The notes under the pieces: generated by a model
What the model saw: only the letters and a program-made list of their open reading frames with translations
Told to the model about the DNA's origin: nothing
Database searches by the model: none
Position numbers and translations under genes: made by a program
Shown: positions 1-11,834 of the stretch, one piece after another
Layout: each line of letters begins with the position of its first letter
Numbering within the stretch: position 1 is the first letter of the stretch
Assembly: GCA_009760855.2 (NCBI GenBank)
Contig: WPIO01000013.1
Span: 5,471,001 to 5,535,000 of the forward strand
From: Cristatella mucedo
Taxonomy: Eukaryota; Bryozoa; Phylactolaemata; Cristatellidae
DNA length: 64,000 nucleotides
Direction of reading: 5' to 3'

Positions 1-175
1 TTAGCAGTTGGCCCATTTAGCAGCCTCTTTTGTATAGCGACAGGAAAGCTTTTATGGGTACCACCACCGCTTGCAGCAGAGATACAGGATCACCCACCGC
101 AGGATTCGAACCCAAGACCTCACAACCGAGGTCGTGAAAAGCAACCACCTTACCTAGTGTGCCATCACGGCTAAA
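1..175 (-). mobile_element. SINE1 copy, tRNA-derived, minus orientation
   Basis: Read on the minus strand, this begins with a tRNA-like head (A-box region near 150-174, B box GGTTCGAATCC near 107-117). A body with a GC-rich stem around the word CTGCAAGCGG and a tail ending near AAATGGGCCAAC follow. The same head, body and tail order recurs at 3216, 28613, 32408, 48016, 50378, 54285 and 62985, which makes it a dispersed family rather than a tRNA gene. The 3' end may continue beyond the left window edge. Confidence 0.75.
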
Positions 176-951
176 CTATTACAAACATTCTCTGCACTTC
201 CTAGAACATTGCCCGAGCAGTGGCAGCCAACTGTACAATGGCTGTACTCGTGGCTTTAAAGACAGAAATCACGTGCACTGCACAGTTCTACCATGTAAAT
301 TATGGTGCCTACCAAGGAGGGAAGAGAGGGTGATGGTTGTTCTGCTGCAGAGCCTGCAGCTCGTAGGGGTGTCAATTCTGATTGACACACATCGACAGGC
401 TTTTTAGTTCTGCCAGAGTTTTGTCCACTGCCGCTCGGGTTTCCTTCTGTACTTTGCCAATATGGACAGACCTGCATTCAAGCAAATTGTTTACTCTGCA
501 GTTCTCCCAAACTGAGACAGTCAGTTGTTATGACACTGCATACGTGGCTCCACAATACAGGCAATGCAGGTTTTACTGACTAGGAGCTATGTTACAGCAG
601 CACGCGTGCAGCTGCAGTAGCCGCTCGCGCTCACTTGGTAACTAGTGGCAGTCAGCTGAGGCACGGTGCTAAAAAGAACTCGGCCCGGGCGCTACCCCAA
701 GTAGCAAAGAACAGTGGCTGCCCCTAGAACAAGAGGCAGAGGGACCACAATATCAGCACCTCAACCACCACCCATCCTTCTCGTCCAAACGCCAGCAGTG
801 TCTTCAAAGCAGAACAATTGCACAGGTACTGGTCGAGACAGCAATTTAAAAAAACAGGATGGGAAAATGGAAAATGAGCTACAGATCAAAAAAGCTCATC
901 GACATTCGACCCTGGCTCCCTACCACCCGATCGGCTGATTCTGGCCGAAGG
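176..951. other. No gene recognised
   Basis: Only short ORFs without recognisable domains or splice structure. No repeat family assigned. Confidence 0.5.
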
Positions 952-2193
952 CTAGTAGTGAGTGCTGCTACATGACGTGCCAACTGTCAGCACTCCATGG
1001 CAGTAGCCACTAATGCTTTGAGTGATCATGTAAAAACAAGACACCACTTTGCAGCTAGCCGTCCCACGAGACGATGCCGACAAAGTCCCCAAAGAGCATG
1101 CCTGCCAGCACTCGGAGAGATTGCACGCGAAGCTCTCACCTGCCACTGGCCTGTCTGCCATCCAGCCGCTAGGTAAAAGGAGGCAGTCATCCGACGATAG
1201 GCTACTACAGCTGCTGCTGCTGGCAGCAGCAGCTGTGCTACTGCTGCTGCTGCCACCATTGCTGCTTCGAGCAATGCTGCCAGCATATGGCTCAAAAACT
1301 CCAGTTGAGAGACCGTCTGCCCCAGCCGCCGGGAGCCCGGCCATATCGCCGGCAGCTGTGGCGGCTGCCTGCATTGCCCGGTCGGTGATAGCTCTGACCG
1401 GCAGCTTAGCTCGCCGCCGCTGCCACAGCAGCTGTTGCCACCGGTCGCTATACACTGTCTTGCGACGGTCATCGCCGTCGTTCCGGCCACGGCTTCGCGA
1501 TGACATCATTATACCGCGCCACATCGACGCGTCAGACCAGCTGCAGCCGGCTCGCCCTCGCTGGTCACCATGGCCTCGGCTGCCGCTTAGCGACCGGTGC
1601 CACGGCGCTGCCGGCGACGCCGCCCTGCTCGGGAACGGCGCATGGCAGTCTGCCGCCAAGGCTGCCTCGCGCTGACCCCTGTGGCAACTCGCTGCGTCAG
1701 CAGCAGCGTTCATCCGTGGCGGCAGCTGCTTGCTGCTGCCACGGCCGCCACTCGCCCATTGCGAGCAGGCTGCCGATGTTGCAGCTGAGGACCGCAAGGC
1801 CGCCTCGTAGCAGGTTCGCTCTTCCTCGACCAAGTCGCTGTGTCTGCCGAGTGGCCTCACCGCCCTGCCGTGGCGGACGCCAGCGAGCACCGGTGCTACC
1901 GTCGTCGCCATCGTTGGCGATGGCTCCATTGCTGCTGCCGAACCCTGGTTGCCTGCATTGCTGCTGCTGCCGAAGTCACTCGTTGCCTGCAGTGACCTCA
2001 TGACCCTCGTGGTCTCGCAGGCATTCCGATCGCCAGCATGGGATAGGATCTGTGGTACGAAAATGGCATTCCTGAAGGGAAACTGCTGCTTGCCCGGCAA
2101 AGAGGCACGGATAGTGCGCCTAGAGTGCATGTCTACCAGCAGACTAGGTGCTCCAAGTGAGCACAAACAATTCAGTTTTTTTTTTAACGGCAT
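952..2193 (-). CDS. Long unidentified ORF, Ser/Ala-rich
   Basis: A 413-codon open frame in a GC-rich island in otherwise AT-rich DNA. The product is not recognised. The first 80 residues are mixed in composition. The middle is rich in Arg, Ser and Ala, and residues about 310-340 are a Ser/Ala low-complexity run encoded by CTG/CAG-type triplets. No domain, signal peptide or membrane segment is evident. Several other frames over the same GC-rich stretch are also open (for example 1049-1675 plus), so openness alone is weak evidence. The first ATG at 2193 is arbitrary, and a splice acceptor inside the ORF is equally possible. It could be an exon of an unknown gene, the GC-rich part of a retroelement, or non-coding. 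Confidence 0.3.
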   Translation of the reverse strand: MPLKKKLNCLCSLGAPSLLVDMHSRRTIRASLPGKQQFPFRNAIFVPQILSHAGDRNACETTRVMRSLQATSDFGSSSNAGNQGSAAAMEPSPTMATTVAPVLAGVRHGRAVRPLGRHSDLVEEERTCYEAALRSSAATSAACSQWASGGRGSSKQLPPRMNAAADAASCHRGQREAALAADCHAPFPSRAASPAAPWHRSLSGSRGHGDQRGRAGCSWSDASMWRGIMMSSRSRGRNDGDDRRKTVYSDRWQQLLWQRRRAKLPVRAITDRAMQAAATAAGDMAGLPAAGADGLSTGVFEPYAGSIARSSNGGSSSSSTAAAASSSSCSSLSSDDCLLLPSGWMADRPVAGESFACNLSECWQACSLGTLSASSRGTASCKVVSCFYMITQSISGYCHGVLTVGTSCSSTHY

Positions 2194-2434
2194 CGATGCA
2201 TTTATTTATTTCGACAGCTAGTGGACCAAGGCGACCGGTGGCCCAGGGACGAGAGGGTGCTATAAAAGCATGGAGACAGAGCAAGCGCAGCAAATACCGC
2301 AGCAATCATCCAAATTCAGTCGTGATGAAATTTTGCACACTTTGCAAATCACAAGCCTGAGCAAGCAAGCAATGCTGTACTGTTATGTAATGCATCACCC
2401 TCTGTAACTCTACAAAGATCGAGTGCATGTTATG

Positions 2435-2905
2435 CAGAAAAGTTCTCTACGGTGTACTCAAAGCCTACTCGGCTTTCTGTGCTCATACGGTAGCCAACAG
2501 ACCTCATCTCATGCAACAAAGAGAAAGTGAGAAGCAAAGCAGAGTCAGGGGGCAGGTGAGGAAGTGAGTAGCATGGAAGTAACAGTTCAGGACGGCTGGA
2601 AACGATGTGTCACAGTCGGAAGCAGGAGAGTAGATGTCACTGCGAACGAACTGTAGGAGAGTTTCTCAGTCTAAGACCTGCAGAGCAAAAGCTTCTGTCG
2701 TCAACAGTCTTTAAGTGGGGGAATGGAACAGCTAGTTTATTGTCCACGGAGGCCCTGAGAACATGAGAAGGCTTAAACTGGTGCAGCTTGGTATGAAGGG
2801 GCCACGCAATGGTGGACATTGTGGGTAAGAGTTTTGCTCTGCATCTGTTGGTCGACCAGGAACCATTGCAACTCCTCCAGCAAAGAAGACACATGGCTGA
2901 ACCTC
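2435..2905 (-). mobile_element. LINE group B, 3' part (RT C-terminus and 3' UTR)
   Basis: Minus-strand translation at 2637-2894 gives the typical end of a CR1/L2-like LINE reverse transcriptase: [14 protein letters not shown], then SAGLRLRNS. The 3' UTR below 2637 matches those of the copies at 10165 and 53850. The tail near 2440-2470 carries the shared stem with CTCAAAGCC / GGCTTT. It is truncated at the 5' side and no longer open throughout. Confidence 0.8.
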
Positions 2906-3138
<233 letters not shown>

Positions 3139-3215
3139 CAGCCAAAACTGAACTACGGTAGTCCAGCCTAAAGAAACCAAGGAGACAGTAAGACTTTTAG
3201 CCAGCCACCGTAATA

Positions 3216-3432
3216 GCTGATTTTCCAACCTCATTTGTATAGCAGCAGAAGAGCCTAAAAAGCTTTTACAACTGCTTGCAGTTGGCAATAAAGAATCACC
3301 TACTGCAGGATTCGTACCCACGACCTCGGTCGTGAAGGGCAAGTGTCATGAAGGGCAAGTGTCGTGAAGGGCAAGTGTCGTGAAGGGCAAGCGCCGTGAA
3401 GCACCTTACCTCCTGGGCTATCACAACCATGG
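3216..3432 (-). mobile_element. SINE1 copy with internal tandem expansion
   Basis: Same family as the copy at 1-175. The tail (AAATGAGGTTGG side) is at 3216-3245, the body stem is near 3270-3285 and the degenerate B box is near 3307. The region between B box and A box is lengthened by a 16-bp tandem repeat. Confidence 0.75.
3328..3404. repeat. 16-bp tandem repeat inside a SINE
   Basis: About four and a half copies of the unit GTCGTGAAGGGCAAGT with few mismatches, lying within the tRNA-like head of the SINE. Confidence 0.9.
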
Positions 3433-3554
3433 TAGATAGACCCTGATCCTAGACAGGGATCGAACGTGATGGCTAGCTGTGGAAGTGGTCTTCTCAATGA
3501 AGCTTTCAGATTTAAAGCAGCTATGAAAGAGCATACCTAGATGAGACTGTTGAA

Positions 3555-3990
3555 CTTGAGCATCACTAATTAGAAAAGCCAAGTCTCCTTATCCAGCCTC
3601 AGGATTGGGGTGTCCTATAAATAGTTGTTCGGTTTTATCGCCATTTAGTTCAAGAACATTGGCCGACACCCGCTATCGAATGTCCGCAAGGAGAACATTC
3701 AGTTTATCAGTCGCTGCAGCTGATTCCGACAGTGTAAATGACAAGTACATCTGAGTACCGTAAGCATTGACATAATAGCCGATCCTGTGGGCCTATAATC
3801 CCTTTTCCGTGAAAAACAGACAACGGGACCGCCTAAGGACCCAGGTGGAACACTATATAGTCTCATCTTTTAGACCGATCGTTGGGAGGTCACAGGATTT
3901 GATTCAACACTTGCTTTAGTCGGTGACACTATGGGGGCACGAATACTTGCAATTTTTTCAACGAAAAAGGCTGCAAACTTATCAGCCAAA
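3555..3990 (-). mobile_element. LINE reverse transcriptase relic
   Basis: Minus-strand translation over about 3580-3775 gives a decayed RT block. The catalytic box, normally YADDTQLYLSF in CR1/L2-like elements, reads YGTQMYLSF, so the Asp pair is lost. Downstream are VLELNGDKTE and a LINE-like IGHPNP. An in-frame stop lies between. Higher coordinates to about 3990 read FFIEKIASIRA, the region preceding RT in these elements. Dead copy. Confidence 0.7.
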
Positions 3991-4352
3991 CAGTTAACAT
4001 CCTGAGACTGCTAAGAGTTGTCAAGCAAATGATTCATTGCCTTATAAATGTTTTGGGTATGACTGGCAAGACAGTAAGTAGTTTTTTATACTGTTCGTCA
4101 TGCACACAGCTCTTCGGCACTCCTGCAGCAATACAAGAGATGCCTCCCAACCAACCCAGTGACGTGAATTGTGCACCGAAAGAAAGAACGGCATGTTGCT
4201 AGGCAATGGCTGGCTGAATAGTAGCTGTGCGTGTGAAAATAGGCAAGAGAAGAGAGCATTATTAAGTTTTTGCTGGACTGGATTAACAACATGCCTCTAG
4301 CACAGATGCTGCTAGCCCCGTAGGGGTGCCACTACTATTTCTGCAGACTATC
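3991..4352. other. No gene recognised
   Basis: Could include further LINE sequence upstream of the RT relic. Nothing definite. Confidence 0.4.
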
Positions 4353-4448
4353 CAAATGGCCTTAGCTGCAAATGGCCTTAGCTGCAAATGGCCTTAGCTG
4401 CAAATGGCCTTAGCTGCAAATGGCCGTAGCTGCAAATGGCCGTAGCTT
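4353..4448. repeat. 16-bp minisatellite, six units
   Basis: Unit CAAATGGCCTTAGCTG repeated about six times. The last two units share a T-to-G change (GGCCGTAGC), which shows the direction of local spread. Confidence 0.95.
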
Positions 4449-4590
4449 AGCAAGCAGCAGGTAGCACGTGCGTGCATTCCTGTGTGGAAATGGCACACAC
4501 AACGAAATGGCCTCCTTGCTGCATGAACCGTTGTGGCAGTCCGCACGTGGGCTCGCTTGGTCAGCAGTTACAAATGCAGCGATGCACAAC

Positions 4591-4592
<2 letters not shown>

Positions 4593-4625
<33 letters not shown>

Positions 4626-4658
4626 GACAGAGAGAGAGAGTGAGACAGAGAGAGCAAG

Positions 4659-4722
<64 letters not shown>
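4593..4722. repeat. (GA)n purine tract
   Basis: Imperfect (GA)n with interruptions GTGAGACA and GCAAGCAA in its first half, then a pure run. Open frames over it (RERERE / SLSLSL) are artefacts. Confidence 0.97.
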
Positions 4723-4724
<2 letters not shown>

Positions 4725-4726
<2 letters not shown>

Positions 4727-5330
4727 CGGAAAACGAAGACAGCTAAGAGCTGCCCGTAGTGTGAGCAGTGACGAGGGGCATTCATATGAACTCCAGGATG
4801 GGGTCAATAGTGACCTTGAATGTAGACATAGAGGCGCTGCATGGAATTTAGGGACTGAATTCCAGGGGGGGCATGCTGCCTGCCATCTTAGGGATGGACT
4901 ACCTGATCTTGTTTATCTTGTTGACAAAGAAGCAATCAGCTAGATCATCACAGGGTAGCAAGTGGCACAGTGAGAGGCAGCACTAGCTGCGCTGCAGCTC
5001 CAGGCAGCCGACAGCTGGCTGGCGCCGGCAAGGCACGACTACCTTAGCTTGGGCCGGTCGTCTTTCGAACGAAGCAGTGAAAGAAAAAAGGTTGAGTAGC
5101 TGTGTAGCCAGCCACCGGCACCTAATTAGGTTCAGCTTTCAAGGCCTAGTCACTGACTGTGATCGATAATTTGTTCCCTCAGCTGAGCAAGTGACATGTG
5201 AAAGGGTGACCTGAATGGATGGTAGCAGTTGGGAGGGATAAATCGGTTGGGAGAGAGGGGCATAAGCAGTGGTCCTCATTCGTTGCTAAAGCTAGGGATT
5301 GCTAGCAGCATGTGAAGTATTGAAGTATGG
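4725..5330. other. No gene recognised
   Basis: Unique sequence with short ORFs only. Confidence 0.5.
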
Positions 5331-5334
5331 ATAA

Positions 5335-5790
5335 ATAGAACACGCCTCGGTCCAACGCATACAGGCTCTCACCCCCTCCCACCACAATCCCTGAGGTTCG
5401 GCCAAGTGTCTTCTTTGCTGAAGGAGCTGTGATTACTACCTGTTTGATCTACGAATACAAAGCAAAATTCTTACTCTGACTCAACAGGCCCACCATGGCT
5501 TGCCTCCTTCGTAACAAGATTAATTACAGGACCAGTTTAGCCTCCTCGTGCACTCAACTCAGGTCCTCTAGAGACCATAAATTAGCTGTTCCATTATTTC
5601 CTTTAAAGACTGTTGGCAACATAAGCTTTGAGCACTGCATGACCTAGACTGTGTAATTCGCTTCCACATTTCTTATGCAGTGTCTTCATTCCTTCTGCCA
5701 ACTCAGGCACATTCTTTCCAGCTGTCCTGCACTGCTTCTTTCATGCTGCTCACTTTCTCGACTGCCCCTAGCCCTGCTTCGCATTTTTCT
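5335..5790 (+). mobile_element. LINE group B fragment
   Basis: Plus-strand reading gives a frameshifted version of the motif LHWLPV...KIL.LTHKA.HGLAP near 5400-5510. Next come the element's NKLAVPLFPLKTV block (about 5578-5615) and its 3' UTR, with wording shared with 22560. Broken by stops and frameshifts. Confidence 0.75.
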
Positions 5791-6539
5791 CCTTGTTAGG
5801 TGAGATGGGGGTCCGTTTACAATTGAGTTACTCTGTACATGTGCAAACACATGAGTAAAATTGCATAATATCATCCAATCCAAATAGCAGTCGGCAACAC
5901 TGGTACAAACTTTTCTCATTTCAAAGGTTTTCTTGATCGTCTTGCAGAAATCGGGAAGTTAGGTATTGATGTCAGGTGTCGATGAGAGAGAACATAAACA
6001 GGTAACAAACAGAGAGAAAACAATGCCGGGGCCAAGAAAAATATGCAATTGAAGAACAATGAGTTACAGCCAGAAGAAAGGCAAGAAGCCTGCGGAGAGG
6101 GAGAGTACCGGGGATAGGATCCTGCTGCCCTGGTAGCCGGGGCTCTACTAGTACTAGTAGCTGCTCATATCCCAGCTGCTTGCAGGCCACATGCTTGCCG
6201 GCCTGCCGGTCGCCTTGTACTGCCACTGCAAAACTGTGCCAGCTTGTTGGCCTCATTGTTGTCGGTTGTCTCTCTTGGCACCAGCTGGAACATCTGTTTT
6301 CGGCTCTGAAGAATGCAATGATAAATGATGGCACATGGCTCTCAAACCCCAAAAACCTTAGTACTTATAGATGACTGCCTATACTCTTGAGTTCCTACAG
6401 AAAGCTAATTTAAGGTTAGCTGCCACTTGCACCCGTCTCGCTGCACCTTACCACAATGGTGCTTGCAGCTAGTTGAGGCACGTGCTTGCAACTTACCACC
6501 CACTTCCTTTACAGTCTATCGTTACGACTTTAAACTCCA
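5791..6539. other. No gene recognised
   Basis: The minus-strand 126-codon ORF at 5972-6352 has no recognisable domain and is most likely chance. Confidence 0.5.
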
Positions 6540-7080
6540 TCTCTTGGCCAGTGCTTCACCAATCAAAATGAAATCTGGTATGTGAGCTGGGTTGTGCTTG
6601 TGCATCCATTTAATACCAGTACATCTTTGGTGTGGGTTGGGCAAGTATTGCTATAAATGTCCTCAGGCATCCTTGAACTTGGCATTCTGATTTTATTCAT
6701 CGGTATTACGTCTAAAAAAAATATTTGCTCTAGGATTACAAAATGATTTGGCCAAGTCTTAAGATGCACTTGGCATATTTTTATAGTGCATAGTATTGAA
6801 TCTGCTGACACTTCTCAATTTCGATGTTTGGACATTCAGCCACATCCTGTGATCTTGACTCTTCCAAGGTCGGCAGAAGGTCTACATCGCAGTCATTGCT
6901 ACATCAAAAGATGCCTCATGTTACCGTTGTTCCTTGTGCCATTTTGCACAGCTATGGTTCTATCGCTCGATGTGATTGTTTAATAAATCTGTGCGGGATA
7001 TTGGGTTGGTGGACAAAACTCCTCACCTCCATGCAATTCCTGAGGAACGATTTCACGCTTGGAATGCTAGCCATTTACAT
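6540..7080. repeat. Old unclassified interspersed repeat, copy 1
   Basis: Aligns by eye along its length with 27545-28175. Shared anchors include ATCAAAATGAAAT, GGTTGGGCAAG, GCATAGTATTGAATCTG, TTGGACATT and a T-rich TGATTGTTTAA block, in the same order and spacing once the SINE in copy 2 is removed. Neither copy has a long common ORF. The class (DNA transposon, LINE 3' end or other) is unknown. Confidence 0.65.
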
Positions 7081-8970
7081 AATTAGCTCAGGATGCAGCC
7101 ATCCTAAAAAGATCATTCACTTTGCTGGCCGAGGATACTCTGAATTTACTCTTCGCACACCTTATTTTTTGCTCGTAATACTATAGCTAACTACCAAAGT
7201 CACCCATGGAGAAGCTGTCTATGTTTGACATCAGTGGGTCACTCAGTTACTGCATTCTTGCACCACAAGCCTGCACAAACGTTGAGTAGCTGCATTTGCT
7301 GTTACTATGACAGTCTTCACTATTCTTGCTTGCATGCCCTGTGTAACTGAAAAATGGCTTTGTCAATGGCTGAAGCGGCTTCTGTCTCTCATATCCCTCA
7401 TAACTGCCACCAGGTCAGTGCTCCTAAAATAGCTACTAAGAGTAGACTTTGCACCTAAAGCAGCTGGTTGGACTCAATAAGTAGCACAGAGAAATGCCTA
7501 GAATGCATCCCGGTTAGGGGCCAAATCGCTCGAGTTTTTATTAGTACCTGGTATTTTCTAGTACCTGGAACATATTGCTGAAAAGTAACAAGTTCAGTTA
7601 AAAAGTGACTCACCATATGGGCCCAAAAAACAAAACTACAATGTCATCAGTAAGACTGCATCTCGCTCGATAAATGCATTCAGTATTAATCCCATCGGAG
7701 ATCATTTTACGGAAATATGCAGGGCAGGGTAACAAAAGCTCGCAGCAGACTACAACACTGCCGAGAAAATAGCACAGGAGTAGCAATTTCTTGAACCGGT
7801 GCTGCTTAACGACTTGAAACCCCTCACTTGTCAGATGCTGAAATTTTACTTGGAACCGCTGCTACTGCCACTGCTAACCACGTCTGCCTAGTAACTGTGG
7901 GCTTACATGAGCCATAGAGCAACCAGCTGAACTGCTTTTGGCAAATCTGCTAACTGGATTAAGCTAATCACCAAATAGAAAAGGCATATAATAATATTAA
8001 TATATTACTACAGTATTCCAAGAAAACCTTTTTCTAGGCATTTTGCATGTGCATGAAAGAAAGCATATCGAAAAGCTGGACGATGCTGACACAAAGTCTT
8101 TGATGATCACCGATGCTGAGAATTCATCCGATGGCAACGGTTACAGCTGCTTTTCGGCCGACGATCAGAGACCGTGGTCGTGTGTTGCCGATGGCTTAAG
8201 TGCAGCAGCACTGATATGTCACAACCTTGGCCCGGTTCCTGATAGAGCAGCATCCGAGGCAACAGCATGTTGCAGGGTCACAATGTCCCTACCCTGTACT
8301 ATAAGTTGGAATTTTTATTGGCTGCATAATGCGGGCTGCATTACATTCAGATCGCGTATTACATCTAACGCTTTGACAGCTGTGAGACCTGGAGGCTTGC
8401 AGAATGTAGCTGAATCGTAAGGTCTTATATGACTATCTTATAGTCTTATAGGTCTTATATAACTTGCATACGATTACTATGATTACCTGTTCCACATAGC
8501 CATTGCTCTGCCCAAGTGAACTGTCCATCTGTGCGGATGAGCTTTGCGAAACTGTGCACACCTTTTAAGGGCAACAGTGACATGCTTTTGCATAGTGCCC
8601 TAGTAGACCTGCCTTTTAATCGTGTTTGCTTTGCCTACCTGTGCAAGATTGAAGAATGTTACGAACCGGGAGCCCCACTAAACAGCAATCGTGATTCCTT
8701 TGTGTGATTCTGCCTGCTTGCCAAAGCAAGGTATCTTTCATTTAAGTATTGTTATTGCTTCTACTATAGCAAGTCGTAAAGCGCCTGAATAGAGCTTAAA
8801 TTCTCTTACAATGCTGAGCAAAAGACTAGATAATATTTTTATTACTGCTGTTGTCGTTACAATTATCATTACATTTATTGCTTATTAATTACAAACCCAA
8901 TGTCAGGAAGCATAAGCACACACACACACAAATTCATACGACAGGGAAAAAACTAGTAACGATACTTACA
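7081..8970. other. No supported gene
   Basis: A 125-codon plus ORF at 8043-8420 has mixed composition but no recognised domain. 8777-8812 resembles a LINE/SINE2 tail (AAAGCGCCTGAATAGAG). A short CA run lies at 8918-8930. 8420-8470 repeats the word GGTCTTATAT. Confidence 0.45.
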
Positions 8971-8974
8971 AAGA

Positions 8975-9905
8975 CATTTGTATCCCACAGAGAACTACAT
9001 CTCCTTCTAGGCACTTTACATATACTGTCAATTAATGTGAGGCTCGGTGGGTTTATAGCTTCTCTTTAAATGCAGTCAAGTCAGAGAGATATGATAACGT
9101 CAGTCCCGAGTATGTTCACACTTATGACTTTGTGGAGTTACTGACGGAGATACATTACATTACAGCTTTAGGAACTCAACGAACTGAAGAAATAGTCTCT
9201 AAGGACTTTAGGTAGGCTAGCTTAGAGGTACAGCTAAATTGAGTCGGAAGAGGGTGTAGTACGATGCAAAGCCAGGTTAGGGTAGTAATTCAGACAGGCA
9301 GGACGGAGCAAGAGAATGAAGGAACCTAAGTGTGAGTGGCAGAGCCTCTGAGTAGATAACTGCCACTGCTTGATCGGGAGCCAGTGCACCGGGGAGAAGC
9401 GGTGTAATAGTGTTAACAGTTAAGTCGTTCACGACAGACAAGCCTAGTGGCAGAACTCCGGATCAACTGTAAGCCTCTTACTCCACAGGCAGAATGACAT
9501 GCGAGCAGTGGACTACAGAAGTCTGGATAAGATATTCACAAATGCATGAGCCAGCTCAGCTGTGGTATCCTTATCTAAGCAGACACAAATTTGTGCAATG
9601 GTGTGTAGCCTAAATTGTTCTGACTTGACAATGGGGCTGAAGCAGTCATTTAATAAACGCCCACTTTGGAATAGAACATCCACATTGCATGCAGACGCTA
9701 CAGGAGGTATTCTGGCTGAGCGCACTTTGAAAGATATTTCCGAGTAATGCAATGTTGGCATATAATAGTAAGTTGGGGCTATCGTGACTCGAACTGAGTG
9801 AAAAAGGTTGCTGCCATTAAAATCAAACGTCAGGGACTTGAGATTCGAAATCCTGGACAGCAGAGAGGGATCAAAGCACTGGTACAGCTGTTTGTTGTGC
9901 CTGGC
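8975..9905 (-). mobile_element. LINE group A copy, 3' half, decayed
   Basis: On the minus strand the 3' tail is at 8975-9030 (AGAGAACTACATCT complement of the conserved tail). The C-terminal RT region is at 9190-9500 and the part that in better copies reads LVHAFVTSRLD is near 9520-9600. Partly open to 9920. Compared with the copy at 33635 it is strongly diverged. Confidence 0.75.
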
Positions 9906-10164
9906 AATTATAATGGCCATAAGTACACACTGTAACTATAAGTAGACCAACTACAGATCGCTGGGGTACATCATACCCTAAATACTCCCCGGATGACATG
10001 CTGACATCAATACTCTAAAATACTGCGTTAGAACATAAGACCATATCAGTTTGGTGCCAGCGATGCCCAAGCGAGATCATATGTGCTCAAGGACTAGGTG
10101 ATGTTGTGCAGTGTAATGTGTTATGTTAAAGCTACAAAGACTAAGTTGCGGTTACGAAGGCGAG
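9906..10164. other. No gene recognised
   Basis: Short unique interval. Confidence 0.4.
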
Positions 10165-10690
10165 TTTTCTCTAGCTCACTCAAAGCCTAAGCAGCTTTCG
10201 GTACGCATTCAGTAGCCAACAGACTTTATCTCACACAACAGCGAGAACGTGAGATGCATAGCAGAGTCAGAAGGGCAGTTGAGGTAGTGAGTAGCGTGGA
10301 GGTAGCGGCTCAGGACGGCTGGAAAGGATGTCAGCAGCAGGAGAGCAAATATCGTTGTGTAAGAAATGTGGAAGCGAGTTTCACAGTCTAGGACCTGCAG
10401 AGCAAAAGCTTCGGTCGCCAACGATCTTTCAAGTGTAGGAATGGAACAGCTAATTTATTGTCCATGAAGGACCTGAAGGCAGAAAGAGGCTGAAATTGGT
10501 GCAGCAGTTCAGCTAGGCATGAAGGAGCCAAGCCGTGGCGGGCCTTGTGGGTAAGCATATGAACTTTATTCTGTATCTGTTGATCAATCGGAAGCCATCA
10601 AATGGTATCAAACCCTTCTGTGAGATCCAACAGAACCAGCAGAGTGACCATACCTAAGCCAGCACTCCTGAGAAGATCTTATAGATACAC
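10165..10690 (-). mobile_element. LINE group B, internally deleted
   Basis: From high to low coordinate on the minus strand: LVLLDLTEGFDTI near 10610-10660, the RT motif A with its Asp pair. It is followed almost directly by WLPIDQQIQNKV, LTHKARHGLAPS and NKLAVP, then the 3' UTR and tail (10165-10200). The palm region between motif A and the C-terminal segment is missing, so this is a deletion derivative. Confidence 0.8.
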
Positions 10691-11834
10691 TACCAACAAT
10701 GTTTAATCTGTGGTGTGATTAGCCCTAACACGCGACTGACAAGTACTTGCTAGGTTTTACTTTTCTATATAAGCTGGTCTGCCACTAACCATTATAGTGT
10801 ATTTGATAAGAACGGCAATAACGAGACTCAGCTGAAGTTGTTGTAGTTTTTTTTAGTCCACTGTTGACTTCTTAAAACAACAGCCTTTTTAAATTTTCAA
10901 GGCGACTTCTTAATGAGAGGCCCAACAGCTTTTTTGAATTTTCTAAGACAAGACATGGGACCTGATGAATCTCAGAAAAACAGTGTATGGAATCAGTGTT
11001 TGGACTGGAAGATGAACTTCGAGATAAGGTCACTAGCGGCAGGGCTTAAAGGTGGAGTTTGTGGTAAAGCAACGAATAGATGGTTAGGCTGAGGATACAC
11101 TCTCTGATTTCATTTATCTCACTGTAAAAGAGGCTGGAAAACTATCTTTAGATCGCTACAAGAACCGCTAGGTAAGGTGCTGATCTAGGAACGATTAAAG
11201 AGACAGTTGATGGTCGTCAGCATTTTTAGGATCATACCCCACTAGATTTTTATAGAAGCTAAATTTTGCCATAGCTAGAATGGTACCTTGGGCAACCTGT
11301 ATGCATGAGTGCTCTGATACAGAGATAAGCAACCAGTCGAGTATCTTTCATGCTCTAAGAAGACACTGTAACCCCCCCCACCAAAGTCAAATATAATATG
11401 CTCTACAAGCGATTCGTTGCATCGGTGTCGACAATGCCAACTTGAAGGCACTGACAACCGTATGGCATTGTACACTCCTTGGGTGTTTGGCAAGTACTCA
11501 GACTTGTTCTATAACACTAAATCTGCAGTAAAGCTAGAAAATTAACTTACAAATGGACAGATTGGCAGTAGTTTTTGTACTACGTATAAAGTAATCTACT
11601 TCGACAATAGTTGCCCACAATAAAGCACCGCTTGCAAGAAGGGTTGACAGCAAAGTCAGGACAGAAAGCAGGTGCAGCATGCATTGCTGACATTTATACT
11701 TGGACAACAACATGCTTTCACACCTTAAATGAAGATAAAAACCAACTTAATAGTAATGGTCAAACCTTGCCACTCAAAACCTGTAAAGTGTAACCTTTAA
11801 AATGGGCTAGGTCACCTATCTCCTGTATTCTTAG
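10691..11834. other. No gene recognised
   Basis: About 10865-10960 contains a degenerate 40-bp tandem duplication (GACTTCTTAA ... GAATTTTC). Otherwise unique AT-rich sequence. Confidence 0.45.

Noticed and set aside
1049-1675. 208-codon plus ORF opposite the 952-2193 ORF
   Set aside because: Leu-rich run comes from antisense CTG repeats; GC-rich sequence keeps several frames open and this one has no supporting feature.
4353-4448. CRISPR array (also considered for 44338-44421)
   Set aside because: Units are contiguous without spacers and the genome is eukaryotic; these are minisatellites.
4410-4807. ORFs with RERERE or SLSLSL runs (also at 21591, 53262 and 53374)
   Set aside because: Products of (GA)n/(TC)n microsatellites.
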